A stretch of 64,000 nt of DNA from Macrothele yani. Its lineage: Eukaryota > Arthropoda > Arachnida > Araneae > Macrothelidae. The notes under the pieces are model-generated. The model searched no databases and was not told where the DNA came from. It worked only from the letters and a program-made list of their open reading frames with translations. Numbering within the stretch: position 1 is the stretch's first letter; the number at the start of each line of letters is the position of its first letter. The translations under genes and the position numbers were made by a program. The DNA lies in the NCBI GenBank assembly GCA_039090855.1, contig CM077006.1, positions 53,267,336-53,331,335 on the forward strand, written 5' to 3'. Positions 42,726 through 54,400 of the stretch are shown piece after piece.

Positions 42726-43601
42726 TGTATTAAAAATTAGACAGGGGTTTCAGAGGTCATCTTCAGGTACCAACCCAGCTTTGAATTTGAACTGAACAAG
42801 AAAACTTAAACAAAGGAATTTGTTATTTTTTGCAATGTTGTAATATTACATAAAATGATTCAAAAACAAAACATATTACAGAGATATGGATTAAAATGAG
42901 GTTGTTACATAAAATGATAGGTATGAAGTTGTTCTGTTGGCATGTCTCTCTCTTAAATTCCGATTTCAAGTAGAATTTCAACAGGACCTCAAAAGACTGG
43001 AATTATGTCAATATCTCGGAGTTTTGACCTCCACCTTGCTTGTGGTGCTGTTGAAACCTAGAAACAAACATACATCTCTCAACAAAAGTATCAACAAAAA
43101 TTATCAGTGAAAATGTAGAAACATACAAATGTTAAAATACTGTCACAGAGAATACAGAAATCTTCTGAAGTCCTCCAAGTTGGTTGGTTTGTGTTTAGTT
43201 GGTGGAAATACGTCACATATTTCTTCTGTTGGATGAACTGGGAAACAAATTTCCCTGAAGAAATATTTAAAATAACATGGTAGGGATATAAATAATTTAA
43301 TATTTTTTACTATACACCATGTTCCCTTCATTCAGAAAACTTGAAAATTTTAGAAAACTTGAAACTGGTTGTTGGGCGTTCAATGGCGCAAGGGCCTCAA
43401 GGTCCAAAAAGCGCCAATCCAAGGGTTCAATACGATCAAGTTTCTCTTAAAAACTTCAATTCTGCAAAAAATGTGAAGCACTATTTGATGTAGCTGCGTG
43501 TAAGTGTGAGAACAAAAAATTTGCATGTGCAATAGACAAAAAAAATACTCATAATAGAGCCTACACTTGTACCCGACATTAGGACAGTTCGTAAGATATG
43601 T
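42726..43601. other. Unassigned AT-rich DNA
   Basis: No gene or repeat recognised. Confidence 0.45.
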
Positions 43602-43917
43602 AGCCGCCCTGGTGGCGCAGTGGTCTACGCTATGGCTTCTGATCATTCGCCCAGCGTGTCTCGGTTCGAATCCCGGATAAGGCATAGTTTGCTTGCTTTT
43701 GTCTTTCGGGGGTTTATTCGCTGTGTTCTTTGTTCACCCGGCAATCTGAATTCAGTGTTCATTCACTATGTACGTTGCTGACTGCTGACGTCGCAACACA
43801 AAATATCTGTACTGTATATGTCTTCCTGTTTATTCAATGTGTCTGTCAACCAAGTCCAATAAGTGATTTTCTTAAACCTCCTATCAAAAAAAAAAAAATA
43901 CAAAAAAAAAAAAAACA
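43602..43917 (+). repeat. tRNA-derived SINE, family 1 variant with a different body
   Basis: The head is that of family 1 (ggtggcgcagtggtctacgc; B box 'cggttcgaatcccgg'). The body (43690-43870) differs, with 'ttctttgttcacccggcaat', 'gtctgtcaaccaagtccaat'. The tail 'aaacctcctatcaaaaaaa' returns to the family 1 consensus. The element at 45389-47397 shares parts of this body. Confidence 0.8.
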
Positions 43918-43969
43918 AGTTAGTAAAATCATGCAATGCGTTGATTATAATACGCTTTCCAACATACCA

Positions 43970-44965
43970 GAGATCATAATTCAAGTAATGAGGATAATGG
44001 CTGTGGAATGAATTTCGCTCCTGTGCCTTGACCTTTGACCCCATTTCGATGATATTCAAAAGAACCGGTTCAGTGTACCTCCGGAACAACAGGATAAAAT
44101 TTTGTCGCAATGGAAGCATTTTTAGTCAAGTTATGAGGATAATGGCTGTGGAATAAATCTCGATCCTGTGCCCTGACCTTTGACCCCATTTCAATGATAA
44201 TCAACAGAATTGCTTCAGTATATCTTCGGAACAACATACTAAAGTTTTGTCGCAATCGAAGCATTTTTAGTCAAGTTATGAAGATAATGGCAGTGGAATA
44301 AATATCGCTTCTGTGTCCTGACCTTTGACCCCATTTCACCCATTTTCAATGGGGTTCGTTCCGAGGTTCTCCCATGCCACATACTAAAATTTCATCGAAA
44401 TCGAGCCATTTTTTACGCAAGTTATGACACGTAACGGAGAAGAATGGATCCCGCTCGTATGTGACCTTTGCCCCATTTTTCCCATTTTCAATATGGTTCG
44501 TCCCCAGGTGGCCCCTTACCACATATTAAAATTTTATTGAAATCGAACTATTTTTACGCAAGTTATGACGCATAAGGGCAATGAATGGATCCCTCTAGAC
44601 AGGTCAATGGAATGGATCCCGCTTAGACCCCATTTCGCCCATTTTCAATAGGGTTCGTCCCCAGATGGTCCCCTACCACATATTAAAATTTCGTCGAAAT
44701 CGAACCGTTTTTACGCAAGTTATGACGCCTAAGGGGAATGGAATAGATCCCGCTCCTATGTCCTGACTGGAATGGATCACGCTCCTATGTCCTGACCTTG
44801 GACCCCATTTCACCCATTTTCAACAGGGTTCGTCCTCAGTGGCCACATACTAAAGTTTCATCGAAATCGAACCATTTTTACGCAAGTTATCGTGCGAATG
44901 GACAGACAGACGGACAAAGCTGGAGCATATACGCTTCTTCAACCTACGGTTGGAAAGCGTAACAA
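43970..44965 (+). mobile_element. Tandem-repeat element C with microsatellite and terminal hairpin
   Basis: About six units of roughly 145 bp contain TGACCTTTGACCCCATTTC and 'cgcaagttatgac'. They are followed by a GACAGACAGACGGACA microsatellite (44901-44916) and a hairpin at 44931-44960 (acgcttcttcaacc with ggttggaaagcgt). The layout is the same as elements A and B, with unrelated unit sequence. The left edge is uncertain. Confidence 0.6.
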
Positions 44966-45107
44966 AGAATATGTATCGGACAGTAACGGATCTGGAAGCT
45001 CATCTTAAGGAGAGGGGGAACGCGTTTACTCCGATTAAAAAAAGAAAAGAGAGATTTTGCGGTGGGCGCGAGTACATACACACACACTATAAAATTGCAG
45101 CGTTTTT

Positions 45108-45318
45108 TGGGGTTGGAGATTTAACGACCACCCTGATCAACTCAATGGGCTATAAGCAGTCGCTCGTCCTTAATTTAGAGTCAGTGGTTCCAGGGAAAGG
45201 AAAGCGCCGTAAGACAAACACAAACATCCACGCCTCGCCGGGACTGGAACTCGGACCCAGCTAGGGCACAGGGTCAGAAGTCGGCGATTAGACCACTGCG
45301 CATCGGGACAGCTCTTGC
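45108..45318 (-). repeat. tRNA-derived SINE, family 1, diverged
   Basis: Tail 'tttaacgaccaccctgatca' at the left, body 'actcaatgggctataagcag', head with degenerate B box 'gggactggaactcggacc' near 45240 and A-box remnant 'attagaccactgcgc'. Confidence 0.8.
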
Positions 45319-45494
45319 ATGGTTACTCCTTCCTGGCATCGCAAGACTTTAAAATTTCCCATTAAAAGAAATACTCAAAATTTTTAATTCCGGTGGCGCA
45401 GTGGTCTAAGCGACGGCTTGCGACCATTCGTTCTAGTTGGGTTCGGGTTCGAATCCCGGTGAGGAATGGATGTTTGTGGTTGTCTTTCGGCTCT

Positions 45495-45866
45495 GGCTCT
45501 CCGTGTGTTCCTTCATCAACACTGGCTCTCTGTGTATCATTTGACATACTGTGTGCCATGTTTGATATGTACTAGTTCTCTATGTGTTACTTGATCTACA
45601 CTGGCTCTCTCTGTGTAAATATTGATCATTTGACTTCCTGTGTACCATGTTTGTTATGTACTAGTTCCCTATGTGTTACTCGATCTACACTAGCTCTCTC
45701 TGTGTATATTGATCATTTGACTTACTGTGTACCATGTTTGATATGTACTAGTTCTCTGCGTGTTACTTGATCTACACTAGTTCTCTGCGTGTTACTTGAT
45801 CTACACTAGCTGTCCCTGTGTATATTGATCATTTGACTCACTGTATACCATGTTTGATATGTACTA
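45495..45866. repeat. Minisatellite, period about 85-90 bp
   Basis: Repeated blocks 'cactggctctctgtgtat', 'attgatcatttgac', 'tactgtgtaccatgtttgat' and 'atgtactagttctctatgtg', about four units, plus one more beyond the Tc1-like element (47229-47320). Unit length varies by loss of sub-blocks. Confidence 0.8.
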
Positions 45867-47226
45867 CACTGCTGGCCACCTTAAATGCAACACCAAGAAC
45901 GACACGAGATAGAAAAGCCAGATTTACTGGACACATAACAACAGATACAAAGATGAAACGATTGAGCTTACAGGCCCGTGCGACTTGCGGAACACGCAGA
46001 CATCAATAGTTCGTGTGGCCCTCATGGCTGACAATAACGGCCGCTACACGCCGCGGCATCGAACGAAAGAGGCTTTGGATGTGGGCTTGGGGTATGTCGG
46101 TCCAGGCTGCTTCCACACGTTGCCACAGTTCATCAGGCGTATCCGCGGGTGATGCTTGCCCGGTCACTCGGTTGCCGATCAGCGACCAGACGTGTTCGAT
46201 GGGCGACATATCGGGAGAACAAGCGGGCCACGGCAGCAGTGACACCTGGTGGGCCGTAAAGAATTGTTGCACGATGCATGCCACGTGAGGGCGCACATTG
46301 TCCTGTAGATACGTGGCCGCTGGCAGGTCCTGCAGGTAAGGGAAGACTACAGGCTCCAAAACGTCGGAGATGTAGCGGTGGCTGTTGAGTGTACCGGCGA
46401 TGCGTACCAGAGGGGTGCGGGTGTCATATTCAATTGCGCCCCAAACCATAACGCCAGGCGACGGACCGGTATGGCGATGCATAATGCAGACATCATACAG
46501 TCTCACGCCGCGGTGCCACCACAAGCGGATATGACCATCGTGGTGTTGCAGGCAGAAGCGGGATTCGTCGGAGAAGACAATGTAGTGCCATTCCGTAGTC
46601 CAGGTGCGGCGTTCAACGGCTCGCTGCCGCCACACTCGCCGGTGGTGTAACGTCAATGGTAATCGGAGCAATGGGCGCCGTGCGACAAGTCCCTGCTCCT
46701 GCAGACGACGTCGAACGGCACGTGCTGACACAGGTTGTTACGCAATACACCCTAACTCCTGCGCTAACATTCGTGATGTGGCAGTGCGAGCCGTTGATGC
46801 CCGCCGCACAACATGCCTGTCCTCTCGTTCGGTGGTGTGCCGCGACTGCGGCAATCGCTCACGTCGGTCCGTCCGTCCCTTCTACACCCACCGAATCCAT
46901 ACTCGCCTCACTGTGGCTGTATGTCCTCCCACACGGGCGCCGATATCTCGGTACGATAAACCGCTGTCACGATCGTCCTCTGTCGAACTCCGAAACGTGC
47001 TGGAAGGATTGCCGTATTCTGCGACGAGGCGTCAGGAAGCTTCCCACGCACAGGTCCGGCAGCACAACACACTTCCAATACTTACACCCCGCCTTCGGTG
47101 CACCCTTCTTGTAGTGCTTCTCGGTGGCATGCCGGGCGCACATGATTTGCATATGCCCTGCAATGCTAATCGTTTGCATGTCCTCTCGCGGGCGACGCGG
47201 TGTTGCATTTTGGGTGGTCAGCAGTG
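45867..47226 (-). mobile_element. Tc1-like element, family A, copy 2
   Basis: Left TIR CACTGCTGGCCACCTTAAAT; right end, inverted, CACTGCTGACCACCCAAAAT. TA flanks are at 45865-45866 and 47227-47228. A short deletion lies near the right TIR, where sequence present in copies 1 and 3 between 'gcgacgc' and 'ggtgttgcatt' is missing. Length is 1360 bp. Confidence 0.92.
46003..47032 (-). pseudogene. Tc1-like (DD34E) transposase, family A, best-preserved core
   Basis: From 46731 to 46003 the frame is open for 242 codons: ARRPLLRLPLTLHHRRVWRQ, YIVFSDESRFCLQHHDGHIR (first Asp), PSPGVMVWGAIEYDTRT, TYLQDNVRPHVACIVQQFFT (second Asp) and LLPWPACSPDMSPIEHVWSL (final Glu, 34 residues on), to GHTNY. Upstream the N-terminal third is in shifted frames, and the expected start Met (MPRRRIRQ in copy 1) is Thr here (TPRRRIRQSFQHVSEFDRGR). 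The catalytic triad is intact, but the gene as a whole is broken. Confidence 0.87.
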
Positions 47227-47639
47227 TAGTTCTCAGTGTGTTACTTAATCTGCACTGGCTCTCTGTGTATATTGATCATTTGACATACTGTGTACCATGT
47301 TTGATTTGTACTTGTTGATGTATAATTTATATGTCTGCCTGCATCTGTCAAAAAAGTTCAATAAATAATTTTTAAACCTCCAATAAAAAAAAAATACATT
47401 AATCGCAAACTGCGAACGAAAATATAAAAGTCAACACTCTTTTCATGGCATTCAATTGCTTGCTTTTCCAGGAAACCAACTGGATGTTGTTGTTTTTAAA
47501 TCCCACGTCTGGATAAAACATTTCAAAATAAAGTTTGATCTCTTCTATCGAGATGGGTTAATTTAATAGAAAAATGTCCAGCTTGGAAATGTGTTTCTAG
47601 TTTTTCTTTATGGCCCAATCGAGGTATGTATTGGGTATA

Positions 47640-48835
47640 TAAATAAATTTTGAGTGATTTCCGTTCGGTGTCGTACTTATTACTGCTCGCATGTATTTTA
47701 AGGTGGCAACACTGCGATATTGCAGTACGAGATGCCAGCTGTCAAAGTCAGTATACGACGTTCGATTAAGGTGCGAAGACGTATTGGTTTTACTCGATGG
47801 AAAATGGCAACTTTCGTCCCGACAAAACAGCATTTCCGGGAAGTGTTAGTGCATTACTTTATTGTCAAGAAAAGTGCTGCCGGCAGCTTTCGCTTAATGT
47901 CAGAAATCTATGGTGAACATTCCCCATCCATAAAAACATGTGAGTATTGGTTTAGACAATTCAAAAGGAACGATTTCGATGCCAGTGGTAAAGAACGTTC
48001 TGGACCACCCAAAAAAATTGCTGATGCCGAATTGGAAGCTTTACTCGACGAGGATCCATGCCAGACACAAAAAGAATTAGCAGCAGCATTAAATGTTAGT
48101 CAACCATGCATTTCACAACGTTTAGCTGCCATGGGAATGGGTGCAAAAAGAAGGGAATTGGGTTCCACATGCTTTGCGGGAAAGGGACTTTGAACGTCGA
48201 AAAACCATTTGCGAATTGCTGCTTCAAAGGCAAAAAGAAAAGGTTTTTGGCATCGTATTATTACTGCCGACGAGAAATGGATATGGTACGATAACCCTAA
48301 ACAGCAGAAAGCATGGGTGAACCAGGTCCTTCAACGCCAAAACGCGATATCCATGGTTCAAAGGTAATGCTGTGTATCTGGTGGGACCAGAAGGGTGTGA
48401 TCCACTATGAACTGCTGAAACCGTCAGAAACTATTACTGGTGATCAGAATCGAACCCAATTAATGCGTTTAAAACGCAAAAACGGCCGGAATGGGAGAAT
48501 AGACACAACAAAGTCATCTTACAGCATGACAACGCAAGACCACATGCTTCTCGACCTGTGAAAAAGTACTTAGAAGGATCCGACTGGGAAGTTCTACCCC
48601 ACCTGCCATATTCGCCAGATATGGCGCCATCGGATTACCATTTGTTCCGGTCGATGCAGTCAGCAATTTCTCGAGAACGGTTTAGTTCTTATGAAGACAA
48701 AAAATTGGCTGGACAACTGGATCTCTTCCAAAGAACCGGAATTAATCCTTCGGGGCATACGTTCACTGCCCGAAAGATGGTTTAAAGCTGTAGCTTCAGA
48801 CGGAGCATACTTCGATTATTAATAAAATATTGTTT
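47640..48835 (+). mobile_element. Mariner element (ends not resolved)
   Basis: The limits are taken from the coding region plus flanks. I could not pair TIRs with confidence. The family differs from the mariners at 10343 and 14583. Confidence 0.6.
47804..48822 (+). pseudogene. Mariner (DD34D) transposase pseudogene
   Basis: The probable start is MATFVPTKQHFREVLVHYFI. Next come SAAGSFRLMSEIYGEHSPSI and YWFRQFKRNDFDASGKERSG (the mariner N-terminal HTH and CxxWFxxFK-like block), then LDEDPCQTQKELAAALNVSQ (second HTH). A frameshift near 48125 follows. Later blocks read SKVMLCIWWDQKGVIHYELL, LQHDNARPHASRPVKKYLEG (second Asp, partly out of frame) and HLPYSPDMAPSDYHLFRSMQ (third Asp, 34 residues on), ending GAYFDY. 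Three or four frameshifts. Confidence 0.82.
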
Positions 48836-48935
48836 CTGTTCTCCAACAACGTGTTTTGTTCAACTCAAATCCCTCAAAACTTATTCGTATACCCACATTT
48901 CAAAGTCTGTCCCACACAGCGACTTTCTGCCACCG

Positions 48936-50240
48936 CGGTGGCGCATTGGTCTAAGTGTTGGCTTATGACCTTTCGTCCGAGAAGGGTTCGGGTTGGAATC
49001 CCGGTGGAGCCGTGGTCTAAGTGCTGGCTTATGACCATTTGTCCGAGAAGAGTTCGATTTGGAATCCCTGAGGAGCAGTGGTCTAAGTGCTGGCTTATGA
49101 CCATTCGTCCGAGAAGGGTTCGGGTTGGAATCCCGGTGGAAGCAGTGGTCTAAGTGCTGGCTTATGACGATTCGTCCGAGAAGGGTTCGGGATGGAATCC
49201 CAGTGGCGCATAGGTCTGAGTGCTGGCTTATGACCAATCGTCCGGGAAAGGTCCGAGTTGGAATACCTGCGACGCAGTGTTCTAAGTGCTGGCTTATGAC
49301 AATTCGTCCGATAAGGGTCCGGATTGGAATTCCGGTCGCGCAGTGGTCAAAGCGCTGGCTTATGACCATTCGTCCGAGAAGGGTCCTTGTTGGGATACCT
49401 GTGGCGCAGTGGCCTAAGGGCTGACTTATGACCATTCTTCCGATAAGGGTTCTGGTTGGAATCCCGGTGGCGCAGTGGTCTAAGAGCTACCTTATGACCA
49501 TTCGTCCGAGAAGGGTTTGGGTTGAAATCCCGGTGGAGCAGTGGTCTAAGTGCTGGCTTATGACCATTCGTCCAATAAGGGTTTGGGTTGGAATCCCGGT
49601 GGAGCAGTGGCCTAAGTGCTGGCTTATGACCATTCGTCCGAGAAGGGTTTGGGTTGGAATCCCGGTGGCGAAGTGGTCTAAGTGCTGGCTTATGACCATT
49701 CGTCAGAGAAGGGTTTGGGTTGGAATCCCGGTGGAGCAGTGGGTCTAAGTGCTGGCTTATGACCATTCGTCCGAGAAGGGTTTGGGTTGAAATCCCGGTG
49801 GAGCAGTGGTCTAAGTGCTGGCTTATGACCATTCGTCCGAGAAGGGTTTAGGTTGGAATTCCGGTGGCGCAGTGGTCTAAGTGCTGGCTTATGACCATTC
49901 GTCAGAGAAGGGTTTGGGTTGGAATCCCGGTGGAGCAGTGGGTCTAAGTGCTGGCTTTTGACCATTCGTCCGAGAAGGGTTCGGGTTGGAATCACGGTGG
50001 AGCAGTGGCCTAAGTGCTGGCTTATGACCATTCGTCCGAGAAGGGTTTGGGTTGGAATCCCGGTGGCGCATTGGTCTAACTGCTGGCTTAAGACCATTCG
50101 TCCGAGAAGGGTTCGGGTTGGAATCCCGGTGGAGCAGTGGTCTAAGTGCTGGCTTATGACCATTCGTCCGAGAAGGGTTCGGGTTGGAATCCCGGTGAAG
50201 CAGTGGCCTAAGTACTGGCTTATGACCATTCGTCCGAGAC
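48936..50240 (+). repeat. Tandem array of about 20 tRNA-like SINE heads, 66-bp period
   Basis: Each unit contains 'cagtggtctaagtgctggct', 'tatgaccattcgtccgagaa' and 'gggttcgggttggaatcccg', that is the tRNA-like head of SINE family 1 without body or tail. The block 'gcttatgacc' or a variant occurs 20 times at steps of about 66 bp, from 48961 to about 50218. The B box is GGTTGGAATCC instead of GGTTCGAATCC in essentially all units. Because 66 is divisible by three, several frames stay open and translate as 22-residue repeats; these are not genes. Confidence 0.92.
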
Positions 50241-50271
50241 CGAATGGCGATTAGGAGCCTTGATCAGGGGC

Positions 50272-51466
50272 GGATTGGCCCACCGAGACATTTCCCGGTG
50301 GGCCCCTTCCGTATATTCTGTCTCTTACTTTCTTAAAAATGTTTTCCGTTCAGTTGTTTTAAACACACAACTGAACTACATCGCTTTTTTTATAAACGAA
50401 ATACACATAATGTAATTATAACAAGCTGGGAAAAAAATCCCCTCACCAGGCAACTGCTAGAATCCCAACTACAATAGATGGGCCATGTGTGTTTGCGAAC
50501 TTCTGGGTTCACTTAGTAGCTGAGGAACGATGTACCGTATGTTACGGGAGGGCGGGAGTGAATTGCTGAGCGCCACGCATTTGTCATTTTCTTGTAAGAC
50601 TTCCGTTCACAGTAAGTAGAGTTTAGGTCCCAGCCACCTACAGCGAGTTCGCCTTTTGGGCAGGACACAGAAACGGAAGGAATGAGAGCAAGTCCAGCGA
50701 CTTTGAGAGAACAGTTTGTAGTGAGATTAGAGTACAGTAGATGGCGCCACCGTACAAGTACGATGTTGCACACAGAGGGGTGAGAGAATTTCAGGGGGAG
50801 CATGGGAAAGGATACCCATTTAACCAGTGGGTCCAGCCTGGGGGCCGTCACTTAACGTGCACGGCGGATATTCTGCGATTGTTAGTAAATCACACCATCT
50901 CTGAAAGATCAGCCCAGGATCGAACCTGAGGACCTTGCATTGATAGTCTGACTCGCTAACCACTAAGCCATCCGCGGCGAGGGTTGGGGTGTGTACAAGA
51001 TGTTCTATATATATTCCCCAAGGAAGGGCGGAGTAGTTTATTTTACTCCCGTTGGTTGTAAGAGGCAATTGAGTGTGCTCATAAGAGCTGAGTTCGGGCT
51101 CAATTTTAAGGGCCCAGGCCCGAAAACTGTGATTAATCTGTTTAGGCATTAAAAAAATTTTCCTCTTCCAAACTTCCACTCCTTCCTCCCCGTGCAATTA
51201 ACTGATGTCTTCCTCAACTGCGGAGTGGATAAGGGATGTCTATCTATTTCTGTAGTTTCTTTAACCATTCATTTCATCCTGAAATGTTTCGAGGGGCCCA
51301 ACATCAGACAAATCGGGAGGAACAACAATCTGCGTATGTTATCAGCATTGGAGTGGGGGCTGAACAGGGCTAAAATTTTTCACTACTTTAGTTAAAGTAG
51401 AGAAAATACTCACCCATGTTTGATAAAGTTGCAGAACAATGCTAGATAATGGTCATTATGGAATGT
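50272..51466. other. hAT-like element interior, left part
   Basis: No convincing gene. At about 50909-50982 the minus strand has a tRNA-like head ('ggatggcttagtggttagcg', 'aggttcgatcctggg'). At 51081-51121 'agagctgagttcgggctc' and 'ggcccaggcccgaa' resemble the end of the element at 28109-28897. Open frames near 50741 and 50820 overlap on opposite strands without recognisable domains. Confidence 0.5.
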
Positions 51467-54400
51467 CATCATCATCATCATTGTCAACCATTATCAATCC
51501 ACTGCTGGACGAAGGTCTCCCCAAGTTTCCTCCACAACGGTCTGTCTTGTGCCAGTCTCCTCCATGTCACCCCTGCATACTTTCGAATTTCATCCACCCA
51601 TCTCCCATGTGGTCTTCTTCTGGGTCTTCTCCTGTCCCTTGGAATTCAATCTAAAATTTCGGCTGTCCATCGATGATCTGTCCTTCTGGCAGTATGTCCA
51701 GCCCATTGCCATTTCAGGGATTTAACTCTGATCATGATGTCTTCCACTCTTGTCATTTTTCGGATCCACGAGTTAATCTTCTTATCTTTCCTGGTTACAC
51801 CAAGTATGCACCTCTCCATGCTGCTTTGAGTTGTCTGCAGCCTTTGTATGTCTCTTTTAGTTAAGGTCCACGTCTCTGCACCATACGTAAGCACTGGAAG
51901 GGTGCATTGATCAAACACTTTTCTTTTAAGACATAATGGCATATTGCTCTTGAAAATTATGCTGTTTCTTCCAAAAGCTCTCCAGGCAAGTTTTGTACGC
52001 CGATTAATTTCTTCATCAATGTGACCCTCACTTGATATCTGCTGTCCAAGATAAACGTACGTATCTGTTATCTTCAGCTTTTCTCCATCAATCGATAAAT
52101 CTTCATTTCTTGTAAAAGCATTGAACATCACTTTTGTCTTCTGAAAGTTCATTTTTAATCCCACTTCTTTACTCTTGTCAGCAAGTTCCTGGATCATACT
52201 CTGCAGCTCTGATGGGCTAGTTGCAAAAATGACTACGTCATCAGCAAAACGAAGGTGGGTTAGATAATCTCCATTAATCTTTATCCCCTTGTTTTCCCAG
52301 CTCCGTGACTGAAAAACACCCTCCAATGTGGCATTAAAGAGCTTCGGAGATATGGTGTCACCTTGTCTCACTCCCTTTCCAATTTTTATGTGTGTTGTAT
52401 TTTCAAGCAGCCGAATCTTTGCACTTGCATTTTCATAGATGTTATTAATAATATTAATGTATGCATCTTCAATACCGCAGGTTTTCAGAGCCATTGTAAC
52501 TGCTGATGGTTTCACCGAATCAAAGGCTTTTTCATAATCGATAAAAGCCATGCACAATGGAAGTTCATATTCCCTCGCTCTTTCAATTAGTTCTCTCAGT
52601 ACGTGGATATGATCTATTGTGCTGTAGCCACTCCTGAATCCAGCTTGTTCTCTCGGTTGAGCCATGTCCAGTGTTACCTTCAAGCGGTGTGAAAGAACTT
52701 TAGTGAAGATTTTATAAACTACTGATAGGAGGCTGATAATTCTGTAGTTTCCGAGATCCTCAATGTCACCTTTCTTATGTAGCAGGATCATTGTAGCGGT
52801 GTTCCAATCCTCAGGAATCTTTCCTTCATTAAGGCATCGAGTGAAAATTTGGGCGAGTACTGTTTCGATTTCTCCACTTGCTTCTTGTATGATGTCTACA
52901 GTAATTCCATCTTCTCCTGGAGCTTTTCCCCGCTTCATGTTCTTGATTGCATGTGCAACTTCTGCTGGAAGGACTGGAGGAACTCTGGTACTGGTATCTT
53001 TCATGATGTCTGGAGTGCATGTATCATCCCTTTCATATAATTTGGAGTAGAAATCTTTCACTCTTGTCAAAATTTCGCCTCTATTTCTTGTTACAGAACC
53101 ATCTCCTTTTCTCAGTGCCATAATCTGTTTTCTTCCCTTACTGAGATGTCCCTTTGCTATCTTTAGGCTTTGGTTGTTTTCAATTGCTTTCCTCACTAGT
53201 TCACAGTTGAATTTTCTTACGTCTTCAGTGATACTTTTTCGTACTATCTTGCATAGCTCTATATATTCCACTTTGGAAGTCACATCTTCTTTAGTTGTCC
53301 TCATCTCTCTTCTTTTTTGCATCAACATTTTCGTTTTTCCTGATAATTTATTTACATGCAACTTGTTCTTAGACCCAGCTAATTTTGTTGCTGTTTCCAT
53401 AAGAGCTTTGGTTACTTTTCTGTTAACTTCAGAGATGTCCACTTCTTCCGATGTTAGGCCTTCTAAAGCAGAGAACCTGTTCTTCAGTTCCAACTTGAAG
53501 GTATTATGGTGTTTTTTAAGGTTGGTTATGTCAATAGATTTTGTTTGTCTTATGAGCTTGCCACGTTCAAGTTTAGTGTTGAGGTGCATCTTACATCTCA
53601 CCAATCTATGGTCACTACCTGTGTTGAACTTGTTAAGCACACTGCAGTCTTCTATGACGAATTTTTTGTTACACATAATAAAATCAATTTCACTTGTCGT
53701 CCCATTTGGATGTCTCCATGTCCATTTCCTGTGTGGCTTTTTCTTGAAGAAGGAGTTCAAGATGAAAAACCCTTCTGCCTCTGCAAACTCAACGAGAGTA
53801 TTTCCACGCTGGTTTCTGTTGCCGTGACCGAATTTACCTACTGAAGTTTCATTCTGTTGCCGTTGCCCTATTTTTGCATTGAAATCTCCCATAATTATTT
53901 TCAAGTGCTGCTTACCTTTATTATTTAGATGACAAATTTCCTCATAAAATTCTTCAATTTCTTCTTCAGGATGACTTGTGGTGGGTGCATAAGTTTGAAT
54001 AATCTGAGCCTGGTATCTTTTCGAGAGTTGGATAACAAGCCGTGCAGCTCTGTCAGAGGAACTTTCAACTTCTACAACTTTATCCTTCAGTTTCTTGTTT
54101 ATTATAAATCCAACACCACTAGTTCTGCCAGTATCTGTCCCACGATAGTAGAAAAGATGTCCACTTTTCAGTTCGATGAGATCTTCTCCTTTTCTCCTTA
54201 CCTCACTTAGCCCCACGATGTCCCACTTGATCCTTTGTAGTTCCTCTTCCAATTCAAGAAGCCTTGAATCAGAAGATAGGGAGCGTCCATTGTACGTTGC
54301 CAAGGTCAGCATCAGATGGCAGCCTAGTCCGGTCCTCCGGGGATTCTTAGCACCCTCTGCCTTCATGTCGCACTGGCCGCTGCCTTGGCCAGGTACATTC

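Larger units (their letters stand above)
45389..47397 (+). repeat. SINE with internal minisatellite, split by a Tc1-like element
   Basis: Head 'ggtggcgcagtggtctaagc' and B box 'gggttcgaatcccgg' (45389-45462), then tandem units (45495-45866 and 47229-47320). It ends 'gttcaataaataatttttaa' and 'acctccaataaaaaaaaaa' at about 47397. The Tc1-like element 45867-47226 is inserted in the minisatellite. Without it the SINE is about 650 bp. Confidence 0.75.

Noticed and set aside
48936..50240. Cluster of functional tRNA genes
   Set aside because: Units lack a complete acceptor stem, the B box is altered and the units abut without spacers or terminators.
48936..50240. CRISPR array
   Set aside because: Units are near-identical along their whole length, with no variable spacers, and the DNA is clearly eukaryotic.
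48874..50254. Many overlapping open frames with 22-residue repeats (MVISQHLDHC...)
   Set aside because: Translation of the 66-bp tRNA-like array; both strands and several frames are equally open.
52763..53844. Plus-strand open frames inside the RTE element
   Set aside because: Antisense shadows of the 932-codon RTE ORF.
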